Positions 1-9,400 of a stretch of 64,000 bases of DNA are shown in pieces. How positions within the stretch are numbered: the first letter of the stretch is position 1; every line of letters begins with the position of its first letter. The position numbers and the translations under genes were made by a program. The notes below the pieces were generated by a model that saw only the letters and a list, made by a program, of their open reading frames with translations, did not search any database and was not told the DNA's origin. Source of the stretch: Powellomyces hirtus (Eukaryota > Chytridiomycota > Chytridiomycetes > Spizellomycetales > Powellomycetaceae). The stretch spans positions 62,001 through 126,000 of the forward strand of contig JAHLKG010000007.1 of assembly GCA_025526995.1 (NCBI GenBank), read 5' to 3'.

Positions 1-2
1 AC

Positions 3-1258
3 AATTTCACCATTCAGCTCAAACCCGGCTCGAAGCTCGTGATGCAACCACTCTGGCATTTAAGCCCTGACGAGCTGGACGAGCCCGGCCAGCAGATGCA
101 GCGTCTAATGGACAAGGGCTGGATCTCACACTCTCGCAGTCCGTGGGGCGCGCCCGTCCTATTTGCCCCAAAGAAGGACGGCGGCCTACGCTGCTGCATT
201 GACTACCGGGCACTGAACAAGATGACTCACAAGGATGCCATGCCACTTCCGAGCCTCTCGGAGCTGCGCGACAGGCTTGTTAACATGCGGGTATTCACCG
301 CGATCTACATCCGCGACGCGTACCACTGCATCATGATCCGACCGGAAGATAGGGAGAAAACAGCATTCCAAACACGTTTTGGACACTTCGAATACAATGT
401 TCTACCTTGCGGCTTAACTAATGCACCTGCTACATTCCAGCGACTAACCAACAAGCTCTTGGGCGACAAGTACGACACCTACGTGATCTCATACCTCGAC
501 AATATTCTCATATTCAGCACCAACATGAGTTTGCACATTCAGCACGTCGACGAAGTCCTCAAGACCTTGGCGGAACATCGCCTCCATGTCAAACCCAGCA
601 AATGTCAATGGGCGGTTGACAAAGTCAAGTTCTGTGGCCACCGAGTCGGCAAGGATGGCCTGAGTATCGCCCCCTCCAAGGTGACCGCGGTCCGGGAACG
701 ACCTCTCCCGACCAACTCCCTGGAGCTCCTTAGCTTCATGGGCCTCCTCAACTATGTCAAGGAATACATCCCCGAGTATGCACAGATTGCCCTACCCCTA
801 ACGAATTTGCAATCCGGCAACCGCCCATGGCAGTGGGGTGACGAGGAAGATCGAGCGTTCAATCGCTTAAAGGAATTATGCTCCTTGGCACCCACCCTAG
901 CGTACTTCGACCCGGCGCTCGACACCTACTTGTTCACGGACGCATCGGGCTACGCCTACGGTGGATGGCTGGCACAGCCGGCCAAAGGGGATTTCCCTTA
1001 CCCTCACCCACTACCAACCACCAAATCGGGCTTAGCCAACCTCCCGCAACTTCGCCCGGTGACATACTACTCCCGCAAGATGCAACCTGCCGAGACTCGA
1101 TACCCCGTGCATGAACAAGAACTACTGGGATTAGTCAAATCCATACGCGCCAACCGCCATTACCTCATTGGCCGCCTGTTCCGCGCGTTTGTTGACCACA
1201 AATCCCTGATCTACCTCCAGGAACAACCCCACCTGTCACAGGCTGGGTTGAGTTCCTC
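3..1258 (+). pseudogene. pol: gypsy pol: reverse transcriptase and RNase H, degenerate
   Basis: The frame is open from the window edge. RT motifs follow in order: a WGAPVLFAPKKDG block (about 150-180), RCCIDYRALNK, PCGLTNAPATFQ (410-435) and the catalytic box at 489-515. RNase H shows TDASGYAYGGW (about 937) and the YPVHEQELLGLV segment. It is probably inactive. The first catalytic Asp, usually in an IDLRDAYH-type motif, reads IYIRDAYH (near 301-318), and the YxDD box reads YLDN (near 493-505). A frameshift near 1236-1241 separates the RNase H tail. The homologous fragment at 27285-27604 carries 10 extra bases there (CGTCGCCAAG), so Y has a 10-nt deletion. The Met at 39 is internal and is not a real start. 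Confidence 0.9.
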
Positions 1259-3028
1259 CAACAGTTCGATTTCTCAGTGGAATACCTCCCCAGCACATGG
1301 AATTCGATCGCCGACTTCCTCAGTCGCGACCCGACTTACGCCCCCAAGTGTGCGACCTGCCAGGCCAAGATCGACGTGGTCACCGCCATTGTGCAGACAG
1401 AGAAGCCCGTCACGACGCACATGCCGACCGATGCGGACTGGACCCAAGCGCTCGCATCGGATGATTTTGGCCAACACATCTTACTAACCATCAACAGTCC
1501 AACGGAGAACCTATCCGGCCATGCACGCCGATTCCGGACAGTGGACTCCCCTCCGCACCGATTCTTGATGTACCATGACCGTCGGTACGTCCCCGACAGC
1601 TTGCGGGGGCCACTCCTTCAGACTCATCACGACTCCCTCGCGAATGGTGGTCACTCCGGTGTCCAACGGACGCTCGCCAAACTTCTGGAGTCGTACTATT
1701 GGCCCCACATGGAACGTGATGTGTACCAATATGTCCGCACCTGCCCTACCTGCCAACGTCACAAACGACCCGCGCCGATCGGTTTCCTCTGCAGCTTACC
1801 GATCCCCGACGCTCGGTGGCAGCAAATCGGCATGGATATCTTCTTCCCCACGTCAGGCTCTAAGGGGGGGGAACCTCGGGTAGAGCCCGACGCGACGAAG
1901 AACCCTTCGCACCACACCGGCGAGAGACTGACCAAGACGGTGGACGCCGTACTCCTCATCGTTGACTACCTTTCATGCCGCGTGATACTTCTACCTACTA
2001 ACACACGTGCTACAGCTCAGGAGACGGCTCAACTCTTTCTGGAACAGGCATTTCGCCACACGGGGTTGCCCCACACCATCGTGAGCGATCGGGACCCCAA
2101 GTGGCTATCAGAATTCTGGCGGTACCTCATGCAGGCACTGGACGTCAAGCAGGAACTCTCGTCGGCACGACACCAACAGACCGACGGCAAGGCGGAGAAC
2201 GCCATCAAGACGATCAAGGGAATCATGGGCCCCTTTCTTGACTATGCCGGCTCCAACTGGAGGAATTTACTCCCCACACTCGAGTACAACTACAACCGAA
2301 CGCCGCAGACGTCGACGGGACTATCCCCTTTCGAGATTGACCTAGGCCGCATCCCCCGGGTACCGAACCAATGGGTAGCACCTAACCCCGGAGAGATGAT
2401 AAGGCAATCGGCACGAACCACCGTGGAGAGACGGGTTAAGGAATTCGCTGACGTGAGTCGCATTGTGCAGCAACAGCTCCAAGACGCACAGGACCAGCAG
2501 GCAAAGTACTACGACCGCAAGAAGCACACGGAAGCATACCGAAAGGGTGACAAGGTCTTACTCCATCGTGAGGGTATCGCGATTACCAGCGTCACCTCAA
2601 GGAACAAAAAGCTAGCTGCGCAATGGATTGGGCCATTCACAGTACGTGGCAAGGGGCCGCATCCTGACACCTACAAGCTTGAACTACCCAAGGAGTTCAC
2701 CGGATTGCACCCAGTCTTTCATGTCAGCATTCTGAGACGTTACCACGACCCGGGCGGTACCCCGTACAGACAGGTCACTGCCCCGCCTGAGCCCAAGAAG
2801 GACGAAGACGGTCAGGAGACCTACCAGGTGGACAAGATCCTAAATGCCAGGTGGCACAGGAACACCGAGCAGTTCTTAGTCAAGTGGACAGGTTACAACA
2901 ACACCCAGAACACGTGGGAACCGTATGCACACGTGAAGGGAACGACCGCACTGGAAGAATGGCTCCGGGAGCACCCCGGAGAGGACCGCGGCCAAAGGCT
3001 GGCAGCCAGGCAACGTAAGAGAACCTAG
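1241..3028 (+). pseudogene. pol: gypsy pol: RNase H tail, integrase and C-terminal chromodomain
   Basis: Reading resumes in the +1-shifted frame at 1241 (GWVEFLQQFDF) and stays open to TAG at 3026-3028. The integrase has an HHCC zinc-binding region (about 1624-1770, ending CPTCQRHK) and a D,D,E core: MDIFF (near 1832), SDRDPKW (near 2085) and GKAENAIK (near 2190). A stretch rich in K, G and E (about 1855-1935) between the first two Asp residues looks like an insertion. A GPY/F-like module (QWIGPFTV, about 2620) is followed by LHPVFHVS. The chromodomain begins YQVDKIL (about 2824) and continues FLVKWTGY and NTWEP. In chromoviruses this C-terminal module can direct integration to modified histones. 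The coding frame itself is uninterrupted, but it depends on the disabled upstream RT. Confidence 0.9.
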
Positions 3029-3095
3029 ATAGCGAGCTGTACCGTAAATTAACAAAAGAGATGCTACGTGAGGTAGAGGACATTATAGTGCAAGA
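3029..3095 (+). other. pol 3' flank, no gene seen
   Basis: Short AT-richer spacer between the pol stop and the hairpin array. No ORF or motif can be supported. Confidence 0.5.
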
Positions 3096-3858
3096 TTCCG
3101 GCATCGTTGGACAATGGCCGAAGGCTGCTGGGCAGCATACCTCGCTGGGCAAGATGCCGGCATCGTTGGACGATGGCCAAAGGCTGCTGGGCAGCATACC
3201 TCACTGGGTGAGATGCCGGGATCGCTGGGCGATGAGCCGACGGCTTGCCGATGCAAGGTGACCGGCACCAGATTTGCATGGCAGCGTACCTCGAGACCCG
3301 CGGGGACCATGGCCGTGGTACATACCTGCGCGAAGGGGAAGAGAAGGGCTTCGGCCAAGATACCGGCATTGTTTGACAATGGGCCGAAGGCCGCTGGGCG
3401 GCATACCTCACTGGGTGAGAAGGGTGATGCTGGGCATTGACCGGCTTGCCGATGCAAGGTGACCGGCACCAGATTTGCATGGTAGCGTACCTCGAGACCC
3501 GCGGGGACCATGGCCGCAGTACATACCCACGCGAAGGGGAAGAGAAGGGCTTCGGCCAAGATACCGGCATCGTTTGACGATGGGCCGAAGGTCGCTGGGC
3601 GACATACCTCGCTGGGCGAGATGCCGGGATCGCTGGGCGATGAGCCGAAAACTGCGAGGCAGTAGACCTCACAAGGTGTGATGCCGGCATTGTTGGACGA
3701 TGGCCGAAGGCTGCTGGGCAGCATACCTCGCTGGGCGAGATGCCGGGATCGCCGGGCGATGAGCCGAAGACTGCGAGGCAGTAGACCTCACTAGGTGAGA
3801 TACCGGCATTGTTGGACGATGGCCGGGGAACCGCTGGGCGGTCTTCCCAACGGGGAAG
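3096..3858 (+). repeat. array of about 27 short hairpins with covarying stems
   Basis: A degenerate unit of about 60 bp recurs across this stretch. Each unit holds three stem-loops of about 13-16 nt spaced roughly 20 nt apart, mostly a 5-bp stem around a TGG-type loop. Stems differ but stay paired: GCTGC/GCAGC (3124, 3183, 3710), GCCGC/GCGGC (3390), GTCGC/GCGAC (3591), ACCGC/GCGGT (3830), ACTGC/GCAGT (3651, 3770), ATCGC/GCGAT (3221, 3629, 3748), CTCGC/GCGAG (3608, 3727), CTCAC/GTGAG (3200, 3407, 3787), CATCG/CGATG (3161) and CATTGT/ACAATG (3367). The array ends with a 6-bp stem, CTTCCC/GGGAAG (3843-3858). A longer repeat of about 200 bp (3240-3440 and 3441-3640) contains CGGC-tt-GCCG and GGTG-accgg-CACC hairpins. 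Few mismatched units were seen (3102, 3141, 3668). Function is unknown; it lies in the presumed 3' UTR of Y. Confidence 0.85.
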
Positions 3859-4091
3859 TGTGATGCAGGGCATCTACCATGAGCACCATAGCCGGGAAGA
3901 AGCCGAGTGACATTGGACACAGCGGACGCATACGAAATGCTACAAGGCTCAAGGGAGCACAGCGATGAGAAGGCAAGTACAGCGATGAGATTTTGGTACT
4001 GAATTTGATTACGGCCCGGAGGCCAGGCCCCAAGGGAGCAACAGACAACAATCGAAAGTATATACAAGAAAGAGGGGAGGGGGAGAACAAA
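3859..4091 (+). other. intergenic/3' UTR-like stretch, nothing recognised
   Basis: No convincing coding frame and no hairpin units. It lies between the hairpin array and the stop codon of the minus-strand gene, so it could hold that gene's 3' UTR. Confidence 0.4.
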
Positions 4092-4783
4092 TCAACCAAG
4101 CTTGGTGAAGGAGAACTGGCACGGATTGCCGTGGCACCGGTTGCCCAACCCGCACCGGAGGGGGGTGTAATTTGCCACGTTCATCTCGCTGCAAAGAGAG
4201 CTGAGCTAATCAGTTAAGACAGCAGCAGGCCGAAGAGTACTACTTACGCGCGGACGTGGCCCATGCAGTGGAGATGGTTGCATGGGAACATGCAGAGGTC
4301 CGCTCCGACATGGTTGCAGCCAGCGAACTGGCACCCGGCGGGGATGGCCGCAAAGAAGAGGACCCGGCCGCAGTGGGGGGCGCCGCACGTCAACTGGCCC
4401 TGAGGGCCGTCGTTCTGGAAAGCAATGGAACAAGGGAACCACACCGTTAGGAAGGCATCAGGCCGCCCCTCAGCGAAAGGAGAACATACCGTGTCGTCGG
4501 CCGCCGCCACAATGCAGGGCCGGCACACCAGATGGTGGCATGCCGACGTGAACATCTTGCCCTTGCGGAAAAGATGGCACTTCCAGCAAGCGGGCAAGTC
4601 GGCTGACCCCTTGGGGGTGGACTTTTCATGGACCGAGGGGTCCTGTAGGTAACAAAGGAAGACGGGCAACATGAGACAAGTTGCCACACCCGAGGATGAG
4701 CCCTGACCCCTACTTACCCGGGCGGGCTGGGCCCGCTTGGTTGCGCCTTTCGGAAGTTGTTGGGCGGGCCGGCGCTTGCCCAT
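4092..4783 (-). CDS. Cys/His-rich (RING-like) protein gene with two introns, antisense to gypsy Y
   Basis: A minus-strand gene model in three exons: 4718-4783, 4248-4642 and 4092-4188. Intron 1 (4643-4717, 75 nt) has donor GTAAGT and acceptor CTACAG. Intron 2 (4189-4247, 59 nt) has donor GTAAGT, a CTTAACTGA-like branch site and acceptor TTTGCAG. Splicing both gives 185 codons ending in TGA at 4092-4094. The product is basic at the N terminus (MGKRRPAQQ) and then Cys/His-rich: CWKC, CHHLVCRPC, CGAPHC and several later CxxC/CxxxH groups that continue into exon 3. The CxxC-x12-CxHxxCxxC start resembles a RING finger, so zinc binding is likely; ubiquitin-ligase activity is only a guess. A second ATG lies 59 nt upstream (4840-4842) beyond a 17-base G run, one base out of frame. 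Keeping the Cys/His pattern across intron 2 is the main support for the splice model. Confidence 0.6.
4189..4247 (-). other. predicted intron 2 of the antisense gene
   Basis: On the minus strand it begins GTAAGTAGTAC and ends CTCTCTTTGCAG, is 59 nt long and phase 2. Without splicing the reading frame stops immediately (TAA at 4244-4246). With splicing it continues 31 more codons with further Cys and His residues. Confidence 0.6.
4643..4717 (-). other. predicted intron 1 of the antisense gene
   Basis: On the minus strand it begins GTAAGTAGGGG and ends GTTACCTACAG, is 75 nt long and phase 0. Unspliced it stays in frame, adding 25 residues that lack the Cys/His character of the flanks. Confidence 0.65.
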
Positions 4784-4798
4784 GGTGGTGGTGGTGTC

Positions 4799-4842
4799 GG
4801 GGGGGGGGGGGGGGGAGGAGAGTTGTTGGGGGTGTCAGCCAT

Positions 4843-4888
<46 letters not shown>
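4799..4888. repeat. G17 homopolymer and (GT)n microsatellite
   Basis: A run of 17 G (4799-4815), then about 45 nt of GT dinucleotides (4844-4888). Both lie just upstream of the antisense gene's start. The G run separates two candidate ATGs and is prone to length change and sequencing error. Confidence 0.95.
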
Positions 4889-4889
<1 letters not shown>

Positions 4890-5303
4890 TGTGAGTTCGT
4901 CAAGCTACAAAGAAAAGAAGAGCGAGAGGGGGAGATTCAACGGGCAGTACCTTTTTAAAGGCTCGATCTGCCTGGGAACGCTCGGAAATTCAGGTGTTAG
5001 TGTTTCATCCCCTACGGAGCGCAGCAGATGTTACTTATCGAAATCCGCATGGAGGAAGCTACTCGTGATTCATCTAGGGCCCCTGCGAAGAGAGAAATAG
5101 ACTTTCCGACGACTTCGCGCACCACGAAGGGCGGAGACTACCCGCCGGAGACTACCGCGACGCGACCCGCACCAGGGCCCCTCCCCAGCCTCATCTTCCC
5201 ACAACCACGTCAGCATCCGTTAACCCGCCGCCGCCCGGCTTAGGCAAGCTTCGCCTCGCTGAAGAGATTCGAGCCTAAGAGATAGTCGCAAATCTAAGGG
5301 GGG
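4889..5303. other. upstream region of the antisense gene / gypsy pre-LTR region
   Basis: No supported coding frame. It would contain the promoter of the minus-strand gene; a CTTTAAAAAGG box reads on the minus strand at 4950-4960. It ends in the purine tract AAGGGGGG (5296-5303) that precedes the LTR. Confidence 0.4.
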
Positions 5304-5578
5304 TGTAATGAGGCGTGGCTCGCCAACCTAAGCCTAGACACGCATCGGGAAGGACCTCGCGCGAGATGGATGCTAGCGTCAGCATCCCAAAGGGTACTAG
5401 ACCTTAGGGATGGCCACGGATGGCCATCACGTGACCGGGACCGCCCCGCGGTCCAGAAGAAAAGTAGGAATACTCCGACAAGGGCGTATTCAAGACTTAG
5501 AGATCTTACAGTAGAATTAGAGATAGGGAATTCCCGAATAGAAGACTAGACTCTGGCAACGGACCTAGTATTATTACA
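5304..5578 (+). repeat. LTR of gypsy Y (3' LTR)
   Basis: 275 bp, starting TGTAATGAGG and ending TATTATTACA, which gives terminal inverted repeats TGTAAT/ATTACA. It is immediately preceded by a polypurine tract. Right-hand flank begins CAGGC; the left target copy is outside the window. Confidence 0.75.
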
Positions 5579-5658
5579 CAGGCGTTCTAGCTGGAGATTT
5601 CAAATTAGGATCTAATGTAAGGACTAACATGGAGTACACAATGCTCAACATTCCAATA
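5579..5658 (-). repeat. truncated family-1 LTR (3' LTR of Z)
   Basis: Matches the last part (plus-strand reading) of family-1 LTRs, ending AACATTCCAATA. It is cut at its left by the end of gypsy Y and joined at its right directly to an RT fragment, so the PPT and RNase H region of Z is deleted. Confidence 0.85.
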
Positions 5659-5880
5659 ACAGCAACAGCAATGTCAGGGCTTGTGCAGATCATGAGGTAC
5701 ATGAGAGATCCAACAATTTTGCGATATTCTCCTTCTTGTGGGTTTAACAAAGTCTTTGTATTTTCGACCTTGTAGGGTTCAAGCTTGGTCTTGTCCATTG
5801 GGGTATTGACAACCTGGCAGTCTTGCATACCAAAGCACTCAAGGAAGTCATTTACATATGACTCTTGATTGAGATAGCTG
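5659..5880 (-). pseudogene. pol: family-1 RT fragment (element Z)
   Basis: The minus strand encodes diverged copia RT segments equivalent to YLMICTSPDIAVAV and QDCQVVNTPMDKTKLEPY, matching A at about 7170-7360. It continues at 33293 after removal of the nested insertion. Confidence 0.85.
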
Positions 5881-6085
5881 TATTGGAGATATCAACGTTT
5901 CCAGTACTTTATCGGAAATGCAGAGCATTGGCCGAATTCGATGCAGCCTCCAGTAGACTTCGTAAAGGGGGCTTACGGAGCTCCTCTGTGATGCAGATGA
6001 ACGTGTATAGTAGTCAGATGCACGGAGATGAATGTATGTGAATGTATTTTTATGTCTTAAAGTCTTATCGGTAATGTCTCGCTTC
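5881..6085 (-). repeat. family-1 LTR of copy B, part 1 (interrupted by A)
   Basis: Starts TATTGGAGATATC at the AGCTG target copy and runs to GCTTC (6081-6085), where copy A inserted. The rest of this LTR is at 11803-11963. Confidence 0.9.
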
Positions 6086-6454
6086 TATTGGAGATATCGG
6101 CGTTTCCAGTACTTTATCGGAAATGCAGAGGATTGGCCGAATTCGATGTGGCCTCCAGTAAACTTCGTAAAGGGGGTTTACAGAGCTCTTCTGTGATGCA
6201 GATGACGATGTAGCGTTGTCAGATGCACGGAGATGTAATGTATGTAAATGTATTTTTTTTTGTCTTAAAGTCTTATCGGTAATGTCTCGCTTCGAGCGTT
6301 CTAATCTACTTTTTCTCCAATCACGTGATCACACGTGATCCAATTCAGCTCTTAGCGTTACCGGTATGGTGGTCACGCGTTCTAGTCGGAGAATCCAAGT
6401 AAGGATCTAATGTAAGGACCAAACGTTGAGTGCGCAAGTCTCAACATTCCAATA
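6086..6454 (-). repeat. 3' LTR of A
   Basis: 369 bp with TA...TA termini. It contains two CACGTG E-box hexamers starting at 6322 and 6332, exactly 10 bp apart. Confidence 0.95.
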
Positions 6455-6493
6455 CACCCCCTGTCCGAGCAATCGATCCGCGATGATGGGATT

Positions 6494-9400
6494 TTACTCA
6501 TTCGGGAGCTCCGTCATAGACGCTTTCGTCATTGGCGTGATGGTGTTGTCGTAGTGCTTGATGCACATGCTTTCGCGATGGTATTTGAATGCCGGGGCTG
6601 GTAAAGGCTTCGTGAGTGAGTCGGCTACCATTTCAGCGGTGGGTAAGTACTCCAGGTGAATCTCCTTATCGATGTGATCACAAATGAAGTGATGTCGAAT
6701 GTCGATGTGCTTGGTACGGGCGTGATGCACGGGATTCATTGCCAACGAGATGCATGACTGATTGTCTTCGTAGATCGTTGTGGGTCGAGCATTTTCATCA
6801 AGATATTCGGGGATTTGGAGTTCTTGCAGAAGTGAGCGAAGCCAGATTGTTTCTTGAGTGGCAAAGGAAAGTGCCATATATTCAGCTTTGGTAGATGAGA
6901 GAGCAACGGTGGGTTGGCGCTTCGAAGCCCAAGTAACGGGGCCCGCATTTCCAATGTAGAAAAGGTAGCCAGTGATTGACCGTCGATCAATGATATTGTT
7001 TCCCCAATCGGCATCGCTGTAGCCGTGAAGGGTGACGTTATTTCCGCCGATGCAGAGGCTGTAATCTGATGTTCCCCGTAGGTAGCGAAGAACGCGCTTG
7101 GCAGCTTGCAGATGTTGAGGCGAAGGGTTGCTTGCGAAGCGAGAAAGCATACTGACTGCGACAGCGATGTCAGGACGCGTGCATATCATCAGGTACATGA
7201 GAGAACCAACGATTTCGCGATATTCTCCTTCTTGCGGGTTAGGTGAAGTCTTTGTATTTTCGACTTCGTAGGGTTTGAGCTTGGTCTGGTCCATCGGAGT
7301 GTTGACGGGCTTGCAATCTTGCATACCAAAGTGCTCGAGGATGTCATTTACATATGACTCTTGATCGAGATAGATGACGTGCCTTGAGTAGTCGCGTCGA
7401 ACTCTCATTCCCAGGTAGTGGTTGACTTCGCCTAGGTCTGTCATGTTGAACTCGTTGTGCAGGGATGTCTTGATTGACGAGATTTCCGATTCGGTCTTTG
7501 CGAAAATGAGGAGATCGTCGACGTAGACGGAGATGTACTGCGATGAGTCACTTTCAGATAGAGTTCTGATGTAAACGGCATTGTCATTTGCCAGGCGCTT
7601 GAATCCCAAGGAGGTCAGTTCCTTGTGAAGTAGGGAGTACCATTCGCGCAGGGCTTGTTTCAGACCGTAGAGGGCCTTTCGGAGTCGAAGGATGGTCCCG
7701 GGCGGAAAGCCAGAGCCTTCAGGGGCATAGATTAGGATGGTCTCGGTAACAATCCCATTCAGGAATGCGGTTACTACATCCATTTGATGGCATTTCAAGC
7801 CTAGACTGGCGGCGAGAGCGAGAAGGACGCGTTGGGTAGCTATCTTGGCAACCGGAGCGTAGGTTTCGTTGTAGTCGATACCGTAGCGTTGTTCGAAGCC
7901 TTTCACTACAAGCCGGGCCTTGTATCATTGGGGTTGACCATTCAGGTCTCGCTTAATCTTGAATACCCATTTAGTGCGGATGGGCCGTTGATTGTGCGGT
8001 AAGGATTTGGGGTTAATGACTTCCCATGTTTCATTGGTATGAAGGGACTTCAATTCGGCATTTATGGCCTCGGTCCACTTCGGCGCGTCGTCTGATGAGA
8101 GCGCTTGTTTGTAGGTTTGGGGTTCTTCGGTACTTGCAGCCGAGAGAGCGATCGCCGTCTTCTCGTTGATGTAGTCAGCGAAGACTGTCAAATGATTGAC
8201 ATTTTCGAGCGGTTCCCATGTATTATCTTCGTCTTCGAATCCTAGCCATTTGCAGAGGAATTCGGGGCCTTCCGGGCCATCACGTGAGTCGAGAATCTCT
8301 TCGACTTCGTAGAGTTCTTCGGGCGGGATGTAGTCTTTCGCTAGTTCGAGTGCTGAGTTTTCGTCGAACGTTACATCGCGAGAAATGACTATTTCTTGAC
8401 GGTTGTCATCCCAACAGCGGTAAGCGCCGTCAAATTCGTAACCGATGAGTTTGAGACATGTGGCGCGCGGTGCCAACTTTGAGACTTGTTTTCTCTTGAC
8501 GAGATGCATGAAGGCATCGGCCCAAATCACACGAAGGTGAGAAAGTGAGGGCTCTTCGCCGTTGAGCCGTTCGTACGGCGAAATGTTGTTATTGGACTTG
8601 TGGGGTAGGCGATTCCGTAAGTAGACTGATGTAGCCGCTAACTCGGTCCAGAGTTGTTTCGGGATGCCGTATGAGTGTTCCAATGAACGAATGGTGTCGA
8701 ACAGGGTGAGGTTGCACCTTTCAGCTACACTTTTGGACTGTGGGGAATCTGCAGCGGTGAGTTCGTGCAGGATGCCCTTTTTCGAAATGAATTCTTTCAG
8801 ATCGTGATTGACAAACTCCCCCCCTCGATCGGAATGAAGTCGTCTGACCCTTTCGTTGGTCTGTTTTTCGATGAAATTGATGAATTCAATCAATTTTGCA
8901 GTAGATTCGCTCTTCGTCTTCAAGAAGAAGATCCATGTGAAGCGTGAATAGTCATCGATCACAACGAGGGCATATTTCTCATCGCCAACCGCGGGTATGT
9001 GCGGACCGTTTAGGTCAAAATGTAGGCGATCGAGTGGCGTCTTGGACCGTGTCATTGTACCGTTGAATGGTGAGCGCTTGTGCTTACCAAACTCGCAACC
9101 TTTGCAGACTTCGTTGGTCATTGGGAGCTTGAGTTGCTTTATGATGTGAGTGCCAGGATGGCCCAATCGGTGATGCCAGAGGGTTCCTTCGTTGACAGGA
9201 GAAAAGGGACCAGAACAAGCCCCAGAAGAAGCCGCCAAAGCAGCGGCGGCGGCCGGCCCCCCACCACAGCACCCACAACTCTCACTCTCCAGTGGGGGGC
9301 TGGCCAGCCCCAAATTGGGGCGGCCAGCCCCCTCACTGGAGAGTATGGGGCCGACGTTCCCCAATGGGGCCGACCAGCCCCGATTTGGGGCGGCCGGCCC

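Larger units (their letters stand above)
1..5578 (+). mobile_element. Ty3/gypsy chromovirus 'Y', 3' portion (5' end outside window)
   Basis: The domain order RT, RNase H, integrase, GPY/F-like module, chromodomain is that of a Ty3/gypsy chromovirus. After the pol stop (3026-3028) come a hairpin array, an opposite-strand gene, a purine tract (AAGGGGGG, 5296-5303) and a 275-bp LTR with TG...CA ends (5304-5578). Linking the LTR to this pol is an inference, because the matching 5' LTR is outside the window; it rests on the purine tract abutting the LTR and on the absence of another plausible end. The element abuts a truncated LTR of element Z at 5579, so it probably inserted into Z. Confidence 0.75.

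Noticed and set aside
3096..3858. Resemblance of the array to a CRISPR
   Set aside because: There are no constant repeats with unique spacers. Both stems and linkers vary, the setting is a eukaryotic retroelement, and no cas gene is present.
3064..3873. Long minus-strand frames (up to 269 codons) across the hairpin array
   Set aside because: They are open in several frames because the array is a stop-poor tandem repeat. The translations simply repeat the unit, and no start context or domain supports them.
4159..4171. Second purine tract plus TGTAAT as a possible LTR start at 4166
   Set aside because: Sequence after it does not match the LTR at 5304 and no matching LTR end was found. Kept only as a direct-repeat observation.
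7925..7927. TGA in A as a selenocysteine codon or a designed Gag-Pol readthrough site
   Set aside because: It lies between integrase and RT, not at a Gag-Pol junction, and copies B and F have an ordinary CGA there. Mutation is simpler.
8765..8947. Small plus-strand frames within A, C, F, H and L
   Set aside because: They are antisense shadows of conserved pol code. They recur only because the copies are near-identical.
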